A stretch of 64,000 nucleotides of DNA, from positions 41,863 to 105,862 of the forward strand of contig QAOA01003126.1 of assembly GCA_003255065.1 (NCBI GenBank), in the 5' to 3' direction. The notes beneath the pieces were generated by a model, which ran no database searches, was not told where the DNA came from, and was given only the letters and a program-made list of their open reading frames with translations. Of the stretch, positions 1 through 11,761 are shown piece after piece; within the stretch, counting starts at the first letter, position 1; every line of letters starts with the position of its first letter. The position numbers and the translations under genes are program-made. The DNA is from Cercis canadensis. Lineage: Eukaryota; Streptophyta; Magnoliopsida; Fabales; Fabaceae.

Positions 1-1172
1 TATTTCCATATCACAGAAAAAATATGTGCTGGATCTGTTATAAGAAACTGGTATGTTGGGCTGTAAACCAATTGATACACCTATGGAGCCTAATAAAAAA
101 CTAGGTGATGAGGATGTATATCACAGAAAAAATATGTGCTGGATCTGTTACAAGAAACTGGTAAGTTGGGCTGTAAACCAGCTGATACACCTATGGAGCC
201 TAATAAAAAACTAGGTGATGAGGATGTAGGCAGTGACATAGACAAGGTAAGGTACCAGCGCCTTGTTGGTAGATTAATTTACCTCTCTCACACAAGGCCA
301 GATATTGCATTCCCTGTAAGTGTACTGAGCCAATTCATGCACTCTCCTAAAGAAGGGCACTTGGAGGCAGTCTACAGAATTTTGAGATATTTGAAAGGGA
401 CTCCTGGAAAGGGTCTATTTTTTAGAAGGGGAGGACCAAGATGTGTTGAAATCTTCACTGATGCAGATTGGGCAGGTTCCGTCATTGATAGGCGCTCAAC
501 CTCAGGGTATTGCACTTACATGTGGGGCAACCTTGTAACTTGGAGAAGCAAGAAACAATCTGTGGTTGCTCGAAGTACTGCTGAAGCTGAATATAGGGCC
601 TTGGCTCATGGTGTATGTGAAGGTATTTGGCTAAAACGCATGTTAAGAGAGCTTCGGGTTCCTAGCTATATGCCTATAAAGCTCTACTGTGACAACAAAG
701 CAGCTGTGAGTATTGCTCACAATCCTGTCCATCATGATAGAACTAAGCATGTGGACATAGACAGACACTTCATCAAAGAAAAGATAGACAATGGTACTAT
801 TAATCTACGGTACCTGCCCACAGCACAACAAGTTGCAGATGTGCTTACCAAGAGTCTTCCTAAGCCTCGGTTTAATGCACTAACAAGCAAGCTGGGCATG
901 ATTAATATCTATGCCTCAGCTTGAGGGGGAGTGTTGGAATCCCGGAAGTTATGGGATTGAATCAGGATTGACAATCAAGGAGAATGATTGACTTTCCATA
1001 TATAGCACATTTAATAGGATAGCTGTAAATCCCTTAGATTAAGCTGTATTTATTTGTAATTTCCTAGATTAGGCTATTTCTGATTTTGAGGGATTGATTG
1101 GCTTTATCAAATCCCTATAAATTCACAGCTCCTTCACCATTTAGGTAAGGAAGCCAATACAGAATTTCTACA
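1..1172 (+). mobile_element. Ty1/copia fragment A (3' end with LTR)
   Basis: This is the 3' end of a Ty1/copia element cut by the window edge. It encodes the last part of reverse transcriptase and the RNase H domain (motifs TDADWAG, STAEAEYRAL, LYCDNKAA and the family C-terminus DVLTKSLPKPRF), followed by a polypurine tract and an LTR at 932-1172. A segment of about 100 bp at its left end is repeated in tandem. The LTR is shared with the next copy (B), so A and B form a head-to-tail pair. The piece is a fossil fragment; its state upstream of the window is unknown. The sequence is very close to the other copies, so it is young. Confidence 0.93.
932..1172 (+). repeat. copia LTR shared by copies A and B
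   Basis: This 241-bp LTR begins TGTTGGAATC and ends TTTCTACA, with the usual TG...CA ends. A TATAAAT box lies near its 3' part. The purine tract of copy A ends directly before it, and a primer binding site TGGTATCAGAGC (initiator Met tRNA) follows directly at 1173. It differs at about two positions from the 3' LTR of B at 5655-5895. Confidence 0.95.
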
Positions 1173-4100
1173 TGGTATCAGAGCACCGATCCATGAACAT
1201 GGAGAATTCTGAAAAAACAACTTCTGAAGTTGTATCCTCCATGGCAAACCCTTCGGTGAGTGAGAGTTCCTCTCTTATGAGCTCCTCACTTATCATCACC
1301 AACCACAAGTTAGATGGTAAAAATTTCCTCCACTGGTCTCAATCTGTTCTTATGGTGATTAGAGGCCGTGGAAAAATGGGCTACCTCACTGGAGAAGCCA
1401 GCAAGCCCAAAATTGATGATCCCACTTATGCAATGTGGGAACTCAACAATTCCATTGTGATGTCATGGCTCATCAATTCGATGGAGCCTCACATCAGCAG
1501 AACCTACCTTCTTTTCAAGACAGCAAAAGCCATATGGGATGCTGTCAAGGAAAACTACTCTGATCTAGAGAATGCCTCCCAAGTTTTTGAGATCAAGATT
1601 AAACTCAAAGACACTCGGCAGGGCAACCTTGATGTCACCAGCTACTATAACTCTCTAAAGGTATTATGGCAGGAGCTGGATCTGTTTTATGAAGCAGATT
1701 GGGGAGATGTTGATGATCACATCAAGTTCAAAGCTCACCTTGATAAGGAACGCTTCTATGAGTTCCTAGCAGGTCTGCATAAGGATTTGGATGAGGTTCG
1801 TGGCAGAATCTTAGGGAGAAGACCTCTGCCTGCCATTGGAGAGGCATTTGCTGAGGTTAGGCGTGAAGAAAACAGAAGAAGGGTGATGTTAGGAGACAAG
1901 GATCCTAAAACTGGCCAAATAGAGGGTTCTGCCCTTTACACCAGAGGTTTTTCAGAGTCTAAATTCAAGATAGACAATGAAAACAAACAGAAAAAATATG
2001 GAGAATGACCTGTATGCAGCCATTGCAAGAAGACTGGACATACCCGAGACACTTGTTTCCAACTCCATGGTGTTCCACCAGGTTGGAAGCCAAGGAACAA
2101 GAGAGAAGGGAAAGCTCATCAAGTTACCTATGAAGAATCCAGTGGAGAGGATGTTGCTAATGTTCAGTTAACAAAGTCGCAGTTGGAGGTTCTACACCAG
2201 ATCCTTGGCCATTGCTCATCTCCTATGTGCACCTTAGCTCTAAAAGGTACTGCTAATTCTGTTTCTACCCCTGACCTAGAACAATCAGCTCCTTGGATAT
2301 TTGATTCAGGAGCCTCAGATCATATGACAGGTAACTCATCTCTATTTTCTGCTTATACCCCTTGCAAACATGATTTTCGGGTAAGAGTAGCAGATGGTAC
2401 CAGATCCCCTGTTGCTGGTTTTGGGACAATTAAATTGACTGATAATCTTGTTCTCAAATCTGTTCTCCATGTCCCAAACCTGTCTTGTAACCTAATATAC
2501 ATTAGCAAACTGACTAGGGATACTAAATGCCGTGTTAATTTCACCTCTAATTGTTGTGTTATACAGGAGCAGATCTCGGGGAAGATAATTGGCAGTGCTA
2601 GTATGGCTGATGGACTCTACTTTTGGAACAAGCATGCTTCTTTGAATAAACAAGCATTGACCGTCAATGTGTCCAATGTCTCTAATTCTAGTCAAATTAT
2701 GATGTGGCATCGTAGGTTAGGTCACCCCAACTTCTTGTATCTCAAAAGTTTGTTTCCAAACTTATTTATTAATGAGAATCCTAGTTCTTTTTCTTGTGAG
2801 ATTTGTCAATTAGCAAAAAATACCCGAGCATCCTATGCTGCAAAACCCTACATTGCTTCTCGCCCATTTGCACTCATTCATAGTGATATTTGGGGAGCCT
2901 CCCGAGTTAAAAATATTTCAGGTGCTAGGTGGTTTATCACCTTCATAGATGATCACACACGGGTATGCTGGGTATATCTCCTAAGGGAAAAATCTGAAGC
3001 CTCTCACACCTTCAAAAACTTCCACTCTATGGTCCAAAATCAGTTCCACACCAATATTCAAACCTTAAGGACTGATAATGGCAGGGAGTATTTTAATTCT
3101 GTCTTAGGGGAATATCTTACATCCCATGGTATAATTCATGAGAGTTCTTGTGCCCATACCCCCCAACAAAATGGGATTTTTGAGAGAAAAAACCGCCACC
3201 TCCTAAAAGTCACTAAGTCCCTTATGTTTACCATGAATGTACCAAACTATCTATGGGGAGAGGCAGTTTTAACTGCAGCCTATCTCATAAACCGAATTCC
3301 ATCCAAAGTTCTTAACCTTCATACACCACTCTCGGTTTTCCAAAAGAACTTTCCTCACTATAGGTTTTCCTCTCTAACTCCAAAAATATTTGGGTGTAAG
3401 GCCTTTGTTCACTCTCATTTTCCCGGACTGTCTAAACTTGATCCTAGGGCACATAGGTGTGTGTTTATTGGGTACTCACCTACTCAAAAGGGATATAAAT
3501 GCTACTCTCCCACTCTCAAACGCCTATTTGTGTCCAAAGATGTCTCCTTTTTTGAAACTGACCCTTACTTACCCCCCTCTCAACTTCAAGGGGAGAATAT
3601 AGGTGAAGTTGAGTGTAGGGAAATCAATTTTGAACCTGAATCTACACCTACTGATCCTGTACAGACAGAACTGGAATCTGGACCTATAATCCTGCATTCT
3701 GACCCTACACCCTTACCTATCTCATACCCAAGTGTGGATCCCATGCCTCCTAAAACTAGTCAACCTGAACCTGTGACAATACCAGAACCAGAACCTGAAC
3801 CTGTGACAATACCAGAAACTGAACAACCAAAAATGCTTGTTTATTCAAGAAGGAATCCTTCTTCAAAGGGAGATAAGTTAGACAAACAGCAAGGCCAAGA
3901 ATCTGAGCCAAATATCTGCTCCAGCAGCACTAAGAGTCCTGCCAAACCAGCTCAGAACCATACAGAGCCACAGCAGAACCTTGAAGACTTCCCAATTGCC
4001 ATTAGAAAAGGGGTAAGAACATATACAAAACATCCTATCTCTAAATTTGTTTTATTGGAAAATTTATCCCCTGGATTTCGTGCCTTTTCTGTTCATCTTT

Positions 4101-5654
4101 CCAAAACAGAAATTCCTAAAAATATAGATGAGGCCCTTTCCAAACCAGAATGGAAGAAAGCTGTCTTAGAGGAGATGAATGCCCTTGAAAAAAATGGCAC
4201 ATGGGAGCTCAAGAACCTACCTACGGGGAAGAAAACAGTTGGCTGTAAGTGGGTGTTCACCATTAAATACAAAAGTGATGGAAGCATAGACAGGTACAAA
4301 GCAAGGCTGGTTGCTAAGGGTTTTACTCAAACCTATGAGATAGACTATCAAGAAACGTTTGCACCTGTGGCCAAACTGAACACAATAAGAGTTCTGTTGT
4401 CCTTGGCTGCAAATTCAGATTGGCCACTCCACCAACTAGATGTGAAGAATGCCTTTCTCAAAGGAAGGCTAAATGAAGAAGTTTACATGGACATACCACC
4501 TGGTTTTGAGGGGCAGAAAGGAAAGGTGTATAGATTAAAAAGGGCTCTCTATGGGCTAAAACAGTCTCCTAGAGCATGGTTCGAAAGACTGACCCAAGTT
4601 GTGAAGAAAAGAGGGTACAATCAAGGCCAAACAAATCACACTATGTTTTTCAGACACTCAATAGATGGCAAAATCACCATCCTCATTGTCTATGTGGATG
4701 ACATGGTTATAACCGGTAATGATTTAGGAGAAATTCAACTCTTGAAGAGATATCTCAGCACAGCATTTGAGCTAAAAGACCTAGGACCCCTAAAATATTT
4801 CCTAGGAATGGAGGTAGCTCGAAGTCACACCGGTATTTCCATATCACAGAAAAAATATGTGCTGGATCTGTTACAAGAAACTGGTATGTTGGGCTGTAAA
4901 CCAGCTGATACACCTATGGAGCCTAATAAAAAACTAGGTGATGAGGATGTAGGCAGTGACATAGACAAGGGAAGGTACCAGCGCCTTGTTGGTAGATTAA
5001 TTTACCTCTCTCACACAAGGCCAGATATTGCATTCCCTGTAAGTGTAGTGAGCCAATTCATGCACTCTCCTAAAGAAGGGCACTTGGAGGCAGTCTACAG
5101 AATTTTGAGATATTTGAAAGGAACTCCTGGAAAGGGTCTATTTTTTAGAAGGGGAGGTCCAAGATGTGTTGAAATCTTCACTGATGCAGATTGGGCAGGT
5201 TCTGTCATTGATAGGCGCTCAACCTCAGGGTATTGCACTTACATGTGGGGCAACCTTGTAACTTGGAGAAGCAAGAAACAATCTGTGGTTGCTCGAAGTA
5301 CTGCTGAGGCTGAATATAGGGCCTTGGCTCATGGTGTATGTGAAGGTATTTGGCTAAAACGCATGTTAAGAGAGCTTCGGGTTCCTAGTTATATGCCTAT
5401 AAAGCTCTACTGTGACAACAAAGCTGCTGTGAGTATTGCTCACAATCCTGTCCATCATGATAGAACTAAGCATGTGGAGATAGACAGACACTTCATCAAA
5501 GAAAAGATAGACAATGGTACTATTAATCTACGGTACCTGCCCACAGCACAACAAGTTGCAGATGTGCTTACCAAGAGTCTTCCTAAGCCTCGGTTTAATG
5601 CACTAACAAGCAAGCTGGGCATGATTAATATCTATGCCTCAGCTTGAGGGGGAG

Positions 5655-5895
5655 TGTTGGAATCCCGGAAGTTATGGGATTGAATCAGGATTGACAATCA
5701 AGGAGAATGATTGACTTTCCATATATAGCTCATTTAATAGGATAGCTGTAAATCCCTTAGATTAAGCTGTATTTATTTGTAATTTCCTAGATTAGGCTAT
5801 TTCTGATTTTGAGGGATTGATTGGCTGTATCAAATCCCTATAAATTCACAGCTCCTTCACCATTTAGGTAAGGAAGCCAATACAGAATTTCTACA
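5655..5895 (+). repeat. copia B 3' LTR
   Basis: 241-bp LTR with TG...CA ends, directly after a purine tract (TTGAGGGGGAG). Its right flank starts ATTATTATAGGCTAG, and the same flank follows the LTRs ending at 17864 and 28055. That shows the three loci are duplicates of one insertion and not three independent insertions. Confidence 0.95.
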
Positions 5896-6074
5896 ATTAT
5901 TATAGGCTAGTTTCACACCACAAAAACAAAATGATCACAAATTTAAACTTTAACCAAGATAGCAACATGCGTCAGTGATAAAATTGATATAAACTTCAGA
6001 AAGATAAACGAAATTTGCATATTCAATTAATAGAAGCTATGAATCCAAAGAGGCATAGAAGAAGAAAAACATAC

Positions 6075-6225
6075 CAACATTGGCAAAGAGAAGAGTGGGG
6101 TCATTGTGGGGCACAAAAAGGCTCGATTTCCAGTTCACATGATTCTTCTCCTCAAAGAATTAGATGTACGTGTCCCTGATGCGCTTCATCGGCCACTCCA
6201 TTTCCTATGACTCTTCCCCGAGCAT
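6075..6225 (-). pseudogene. alanyl-tRNA synthetase first-exon fragment (copy I)
   Basis: Read on the minus strand from an ATG at 6225, this piece encodes MEWPMKRIRDTY (a few codons in), then [13 protein letters not shown] and [14 protein letters not shown]. These match the conserved N-terminus of plant alanyl-tRNA synthetase, where [12 protein letters not shown] is a class II motif 1 region hallmark. The enzyme charges tRNA-Ala in cytosol and organelles. The coding part ends in a GTATG splice donor (6074-6070) and runs into intron-like DNA up to the copia LTR at 5895. In-frame stop codons before EMEWP and after RDTYI show that it is dead. A possible upstream exon lies at 6323-6393, flanked by TTGCAG and GTATGC. 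Only about 50 of roughly 1000 residues are present. The rest of 5896-6499 is intron-like AT-rich DNA. Confidence 0.78.
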
Positions 6226-6499
6226 GACGGCAGAAGAGGAACAAATTCGAAACAATCAAATTAATTGAACCTTTATTCATTTTGAATCCAAATCAAAATT
6301 AAAGTTGAAAAAAACAGCATACTAGATAAGTTGGAGTGTGCATAGCAGGTCACTGATACGCGCATTTTACTACCACTATAACCCTCCGCTGAGCTGCAAG
6401 TTAATCAAGGAACAAAGAAAGGGAAAATAATTGAAAAATGATAGTCTTGAATAAATATTTACCACAAAGAAAGCATTAACCAATTCTTAACTTGATTAA

Positions 6500-9453
6500 C
6501 CACTATGAACAAGATCACAATCAAATATAGATTCCTTATCCCAAAACTGGAAGAAATGTTTGATCAATTGGCTGGTGCTAAGGTGTTTTCTAAAATGGAT
6601 CTAAGAAGCGACTACCACCAAATCAAAATCAGTGGAGGTGAATGGAAGATAGCTTTTAAGGCACCAAATGGCTTGTATGAGTGGTTGATGATGCCTTTTG
6701 GCCTTTCTAATGCACCAAGCACATTCATGAGAGTCATGATTGAGGTACTAACGCCTTTTTTGCAATCATTTGTTGTTGTCTATTTTGACGATATTTTGAT
6801 TTACAATAGAACCAAGACAGAACATTTAATTCATCTGCACAAGGTTCTGGAGACACTTTATCATGAGAGACTCCTTATACTTTTTGTGTTGAGGTTTTAT
6901 TTTTGGGATTTATTGTTTTAGCCCAAGGGTTAAAACCATATCCTGGAAAAGTTTGTGCTATTACAGAATGACCAGTCCCACAAACAATCCAGGAAGCTAG
7001 AAGCTTTCATGGCTTAGCCTCATTTTATAGAAGATTTATCAAAAGTTTAAGCTCTATTATGAACCCAATTACTGAATGCTTGAAGAATACTCAATTCACA
7101 TGGACAAAATCTGCCTAAAGAGCTTTTGAGGAGATTAAAAATTGTATGACTAAAGCACCAATCCTTGTGTTGCTAGATTTTGAAAAATTATTTGTTGTAG
7201 AATGTGATGCATCTCACTTAGGCATTGGAGCTATTCTTAGCCAATATGGACAACCAGTTGAGTTTAGATGCCAAGTGTTGATATTCCACTTTTGATTTGA
7301 AATTTTATGCTTTAGTACGGACTATTCAACATTGGCAGCACTACCTAGCTTATCGGGAATTTGTGGCTCACTCTAATCATCAAGCATTTAAGGTCTTTAA
7401 GTTCTAAAAAGAAGCTCAATGAACGTCATGCCACGTGGAGTTCCTATCTTAATGAGTTTAATTTCTCTTTGAAATATAAAACTAGAGAGTCTAATGTTGT
7501 TGCAGATGCTTTAAGTAGATGCTCTCTACTCTTTATAGTAATGAGCACCCAAGTTACTAGCTTTGAAGAGTTGAAGCATCAGCATAGCACTGATCCTAAT
7601 TTCTGCCAAAATTTGGAAGAATTACAGAAGTCCAATATGGCAGAAAAATTGCCTTTTAGGCTGCATGATGGATTTTTATTTAAAGGCAATAAATTGTGCA
7701 TTCCAAGGAGTTCTTTACAAGAACACATCATCTGGGAACTTCATGGGAATGGTGACAGATCGTTACTATTGGCAAAAAATGCTTAAGGATGTGGACAGGT
7801 GCGTGAAAATATGCTCAATTTGCCAATTTGGCAAGGGAAGCTCACAAAACACTAGTCTGTACACTCCATTGCCTGAGCTAAAAGCACCATGGATCCATTT
7901 TAGCATGGATTTTGTCTTGGGGCTTCTAAAGACAACAAAGGAGTATGATGCCAGTAAATGATTGTAATGGACCGATTTTCAAAAATGGTACATTTTTTAC
8001 CCTACTTGAAAGTATTGCCTGAGCTAAAAGCACCATGGATCCATTTTAGCATGGATTTTGAGTTGGGGCTTCTAAAGACAACAAAGGAGTATGATGCCAG
8101 TAAATGATTGTAGTGGACCGATTTTCAAAAATGGTACATTTTTTACTCTACTCGAAAGTTATTGATGCTTCACATATTGCTGAATTGTTCTTTCGAGAAG
8201 TGGTTAGGCTACATGGAGTTCCAACATCTATTGTTTCTGATAGAGATGTCAAATTCATGGGACATTTCTAGAGATCTTTATGGAGGAAGCTTGGAACTCA
8301 ACTAAAATACTCCAGCACTTGCCATCCACAAACTGATGGTCAAACAGAAGTGGTGAATAAGAGTACTGAGGTATCTTGTGGGAAATCATGTGAAGACATG
8401 TGATTTTGTGATACCACAGGCTGAATTTGCATATAACAAATTCAGTGAACTTAACTATTAGAAAACACCTTTTGAAGTAGTATATGGCCTTAAACCACAA
8501 AATGTGCTTGATTTGGTGCCTTTACCACAAAAGGCTAGGGTGAGTGATAATGGGGAGGCATTTGCTGATCATGTCCAACAGGTTCATAAGGAGGTCAGAG
8601 AGGCCTTAAGATCCAGCATCTTAAGATCCAGCAATGATGATTATCCAACTGTTGTCAACCGGTATCGTTGTATACAAGAGTTTGAAGAGGGTGACATGGT
8701 GTTAGTGCATTTGAGGCGAGAGCGATTTCCTAAGGTTACTTACCATAAGCTCAAGTCAAGAAAGTTCAGGCCGTGTAAGGTATTGAAGAAAATCAACTCT
8801 AATGCCTACTTAATAGAGTTGCTTTCTAATCTACAAATCAGCCAAATCTTCAATGTAGCAAATTTGTATACTTATGAAGGATTTGAAGAGGGAACGACTC
8901 CAATTGCTGAGCAAGTTAACAATTTTCCAACAGTGCAGCAAGAAGTTATTGAAGATGTACTTGATGTGAAGGAGGTGAAGTTTAGGAGGGGAAATCAATA
9001 TCGGCGATTTTGGTGAAATTGTTAGGTAACCCAGCTACTAAAAGCACTTGGATTGCAGAGGAGGAGATGAAACGGATTGACCTAGAGACTTATGCAGAAG
9101 TTTGTAATGTTTTTGCTCCAGATACCAGCCCACTTTCAAGAGGGGGGGATTGATGTAGGAGCATCACGTTTACTGCATTTTCTATTTTATACGTGTGTTT
9201 TAATCTTATTTAAGTAGTCATGTGTCTAGCATGTGACCTTTCTAATTTCTGGACTTATATTAGATTTGGGCTTGTGTACTGTTGGGCTAGGTTAATACTA
9301 GACTTATAAACNCCTAGTATAAATAGCTTAAGATCTATTGTAAGCAACAACTTTTCAGAATATAATTTCAATTATCAGAGGTTTCTACGTATTAGAACCC
9401 TATTATCTGTTCTTATCTCAATCTCTACCCTCAAATTGTCCTAAATTCTTGCT
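6500..9453 (+). mobile_element. Ty3/gypsy element, 5'-truncated (copy I)
   Basis: Truncated Ty3/gypsy fossil. Reverse transcriptase comes first ([17 protein letters not shown] region and [11 protein letters not shown]), then RNase H, then integrase pieces (CSICQFGKGSSQ zinc-finger end, WIHFSMDFVLGL core start), the integrase C-terminal region (EEGDMVLVHLRRERFP) and a chromodomain-like tail. A purine tract and a 3' LTR starting at 9151 follow. RT before integrase is diagnostic of gypsy. The chromodomain-like tail suggests a chromovirus. Gag, protease and the 5' LTR are absent. It is heavily broken, with many breaks, and older than the copia copies. An integrase segment of about 150 bp is duplicated only in this copy. 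The same truncated element recurs at 18468 and 28660, so the truncation predates the cassette duplication. Confidence 0.9.
9151..9453 (+). repeat. gypsy 3' LTR, end altered (copy I)
   Basis: The LTR starts TGATGTAGGAGC directly after a run of purines. Compared with the 324-bp LTRs at 20973-21296 and 31155-31478, its last bases are replaced by an inverted copy of its own end (see 9391-9534). One undetermined base lies at 9312. Confidence 0.85.
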
Positions 9454-9534
9454 ATAGTATTAGGGCCAAACAACAAAAATTTAGGACAATTTGAGGGTAA
9501 AGATTGAGATAGGAACAGATAGTAGGGTTCTAAT
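9391..9534. repeat. inverted repeat, two gypsy LTR ends back to back
   Basis: The arms at 9391-9447 and 9478-9534 are 57 bp each and nearly perfect reverse complements. They are separated by about 30 bp that itself holds the inverted LTR terminus (GGGCCAAACAAC against GTTTGGCCCC in the direct LTRs). The left arm is the tail of the direct LTR and the right arm is the same tail inverted. The structure can fold into a strong hairpin. Confidence 0.9.
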
Positions 9535-9605
9535 ACTAAACTCTAGACCCTAAATGCTAATCCCTAGAGCCTTAATGCTAAATCTTAGACATTTGTACCT
9601 TAAGA
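9535..9605 (+). repeat. telomere-like tract remnant (copy I)
   Basis: About 70 bp of degenerate CCCTAAA-type repeat (for example CTCTAGACCCTAAATGC). It occupies the position held by the 1.8-kb and 4-kb tracts in cassette copies II and III, between the gypsy LTR and a shared flank. Confidence 0.75.
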
Positions 9606-9661
9606 TTAAAAGCACATATTTTGAAATACTACAAAATGTAATTTTTAACGCAAAAACATAC

Positions 9662-9724
9662 CTGATACTTTTTCCTCTAACGGGCCATTCTGAGCATCAT
9701 GAAAATTCTCATAGTCGCATAGCC
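9662..9724 (-). pseudogene. host exon fragment, unidentified gene (copy 1)
   Basis: On the minus strand a 63-bp exon-like piece is bounded by an acceptor (GATTTTAG) and a donor (GTATG). It reads CDYENFHDAQNGPLEEKVS in one open frame. I do not recognise the protein. The surrounding 9603-9894 is AT-rich, intron-like DNA. The same stretch occurs once more at 35517-35805, where the encoded piece is nearly identical. Because only one exon is present with no neighbours of the same gene, it is treated as a fragment. The alternative is a working exon of a gene interrupted by the repeats, which is unlikely with this spacing. Confidence 0.5.
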
Positions 9725-9894
9725 CTAAAATCAAATACTTATAGTTACCAATCAAGACTAAACAATATAAAATTAAAGGAGCAAAAAAGCCAAATTGCAA
9801 TTTCTAATTTTTAAATCATATACAAGCATTGGATAAAGAAACTCCTATTAGACAAAAATGCATAACTAATTGAGCAAGCAAACCATATAACATC

Positions 9895-10565
9895 GATCAC
9901 AAATTACCAAATAAAAGAAGATTACTCTCTGACCTATACATTTCATCATGAACTAATTTTTCGTACCAAATTAATATAATTATAGTATTTGATGATCTAT
10001 TACTTCAACTAAATGTGTTATAAGTTGTAAACATATACAAGAACATCATAATGGATAGGCAATCCAAAACACATCAACAATAGTTTAGAAGAAAGAGGAT
10101 TCAAGAATCTTTTACATGTGATAGTTTTGGGACAAATCAAAAAGTGTTGGAACACAACACTTGCTATGCACACAAAAAGTATGAACATTTCCATCAAATA
10201 AGTCATGTAAAATATCAGAATTATGTTATCCTTAAACTTCTAATGTAGTACAATTTTGGCCAAAATCTTTTTGTTTTTTGTTCAAAATATGGATGATGAG
10301 GCTGAAAAATATAACACAATCTTCAAATAGCTGATTTTTGCAAACAAAATGTTGTATTAGATAACTTTGAACAACAACAAAAATTTGCTAACATGCTGAA
10401 AATTGATGTCATCAATATGAACTTCTATAGCAAATCACATCATATTTTAGGATACATGTAGTTCGGACCATGTAAACTAAGACTTATTGAAAATAAGTTC
10501 AAAACTCTATTAATTATAGCTTTACAACAACACTCTTCAAGCACACAAAGCTCCTAAATAGCTTA
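9895..10565. other. AT-rich intergenic DNA, nothing recognised
   Basis: No open frame with recognisable protein content, no LTR ends and no tandem repeat was seen. The segment starts at the point where homology to 35517-35805 stops (9895). It may be host intron or intergenic DNA. Confidence 0.6.
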
Positions 10566-11493
10566 GTGTCTTTTTTTTGGGAAAGAAAAAGGAGAAAAAA
10601 GAAGAGGGAGAGCTTGTTCTTTTACTGTAGTTATTATAGCATATTTTTAAAGAAAAAGGAGAAAAAAGAGGAGGGAGAGCTTGTTCTTTTACTGTAGTTA
10701 TTATAGCATATTTTTAGGCTTGTAATTAGCTTAGGCCTATGATTAGGCCCGTTATTGCTATACAGTTAGTATAAATAATAAATGTGAGACTAGTCTCACA
10801 ACCTTTTCCACTATTCTCACATGGTATCAGAGCAATTTTAGTGATGAGAAAAACCTCTCCCTTCCCGCTGTGAATTTTTCCAGCGGCGTTTTCCCTCCTT
10901 CCTTGCTGTGTTCTTACTCCAGCAGTGTTCTTATACTAGGGTTTAGTGGCTGTGTCTCTATCCAGCCACCCTAGGACTCGAGATTCAAAATTCTAACCCC
11001 ACAGTCAACCTCAGCACCCTCCGATCGGTCTGTCCCCGAAAGCCTGCCACCATCCGATGCCGCACATGCCCACACGCGCCACCACCCTCTCTGCGCGTGA
11101 AGCCCATGCGCAGCCACTTTCTTCTGCGTGTGGAGGCGCGTGTCAACTCCGATAGCAGTGAAATTTTCCAGATCTCTCCTCCGGCGTAGTTCTGACCTTT
11201 TCCTTCCCTTATTTTGGTGTTTTCTGACCTAGACAACATCATAACAGGTTCTCTTTGTAAAAGGTTAGTAACATATCCAAATGGGTTCTTCAGACAAGGA
11301 AACTTCTAGTCACCATTCATTCCTTATTTTTTCTTCTACTCCAACTATATGTGTTGAGAAATTAATTGGCTCTAGCAATTATATGACTTGGTCAGCCTCT
11401 GTAAAGTTGTGGTTTTTAGGTCAGGGCCATGAGAAACATTTAGTAAAACAAAAGAAACAGTCAGCAGATCCAGAACACCCTCCTTCTTTCTAA
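10566..11493 (+). mobile_element. second Ty1/copia family: 5' LTR, leader and gag start
   Basis: A 5' fragment of a different copia family. The LTR probably begins near 10566 (TGTCTTTTTTTT) and ends at 10821 (CTATTCTCACA), directly before the PBS TGGTATCAGAGC at 10822-10833. The LTR contains a tandem duplication of about 63 bp (around 10585-10645 and 10649-10712). A GC-rich leader follows, then the start of gag from 11281, with the plant copia gag signature LIGSSNYMTWSASVKLWFLG. The rest of gag, all of pol and the 3' LTR are missing, so it is a truncated fossil. The left LTR boundary is uncertain because no second LTR is present for comparison. Confidence 0.75.
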
Positions 11494-11599
11494 CACAGAC
11501 AAATGTGCACACAGCCACACAGAGAAAGTCGATAATTAATATATATTATTGTATCTAATGTGGATATGCATTATAAAATTTTTCAGATAGAAGAAGTAT

Positions 11600-11761
11600 T
11601 GTTGGCCAAGGTGTGGCAGCAATTGTCCCGTGGCGGAGGCCCAAGTGTGGGTCGAGTCACAGTCGAAATATGGCGCTTGGGCTGGTATGGTTAAGTAGAA
11701 AAAGTTGCGCCCTGACTAAGAGCTATAGCTTTTGGCCTAGTGGTAAGCGCTCGATCCAACA
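11600..11761 (+). repeat. TRIM-like element, left LTR
   Basis: 162 bp with TGTTGG...CCAACA ends. It is nearly identical to 11825-11983, with a few differences, so the duplication is young. Confidence 0.75.

Larger units (their letters stand above)
932..5895 (+). mobile_element. Ty1/copia element B (cassette copy I)
   Basis: Near full-length copia element with LTRs 932-1172 and 5655-5895. The part order is PBS, gag with a CCHC zinc knuckle region, aspartic protease (DSGAS), GAG-pre-integrase (MMWHRRLGH), integrase core, a proline/glutamate-rich linker, reverse transcriptase (YVDDM) and RNase H, then a purine tract. The order integrase before RT is diagnostic of Ty1/copia. It is broken, with about one or two breaks in the gag-pol frame. 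LTR divergence of about 2 in 241 suggests insertion or duplication well under a few million years ago (inference). Together with copy C it forms a subfamily that carries two units of the linker repeat. The LTR size and PBS resemble the plant Ale/Retrofit group, but this lineage call is tentative. Confidence 0.93.

Noticed and set aside
2353-2710. Small minus-strand frames recurring inside every copia copy
   Set aside because: They are antisense shadows of the conserved gag-pol sequence. They recur only because the element recurs, and none has its own start context or domain.
9554-10206. Two short frames, plus strand at 9554-9814 and minus strand at 10018-10206
   Set aside because: No recognisable protein content, low complexity, AT-rich DNA. 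The first also overlaps telomere-like repeat and the minus-strand exon fragment.
10985-11242. 85-codon minus-strand frame
   Set aside because: It lies in the GC-rich leader of the second copia family, antisense to it, and has no recognisable domain.
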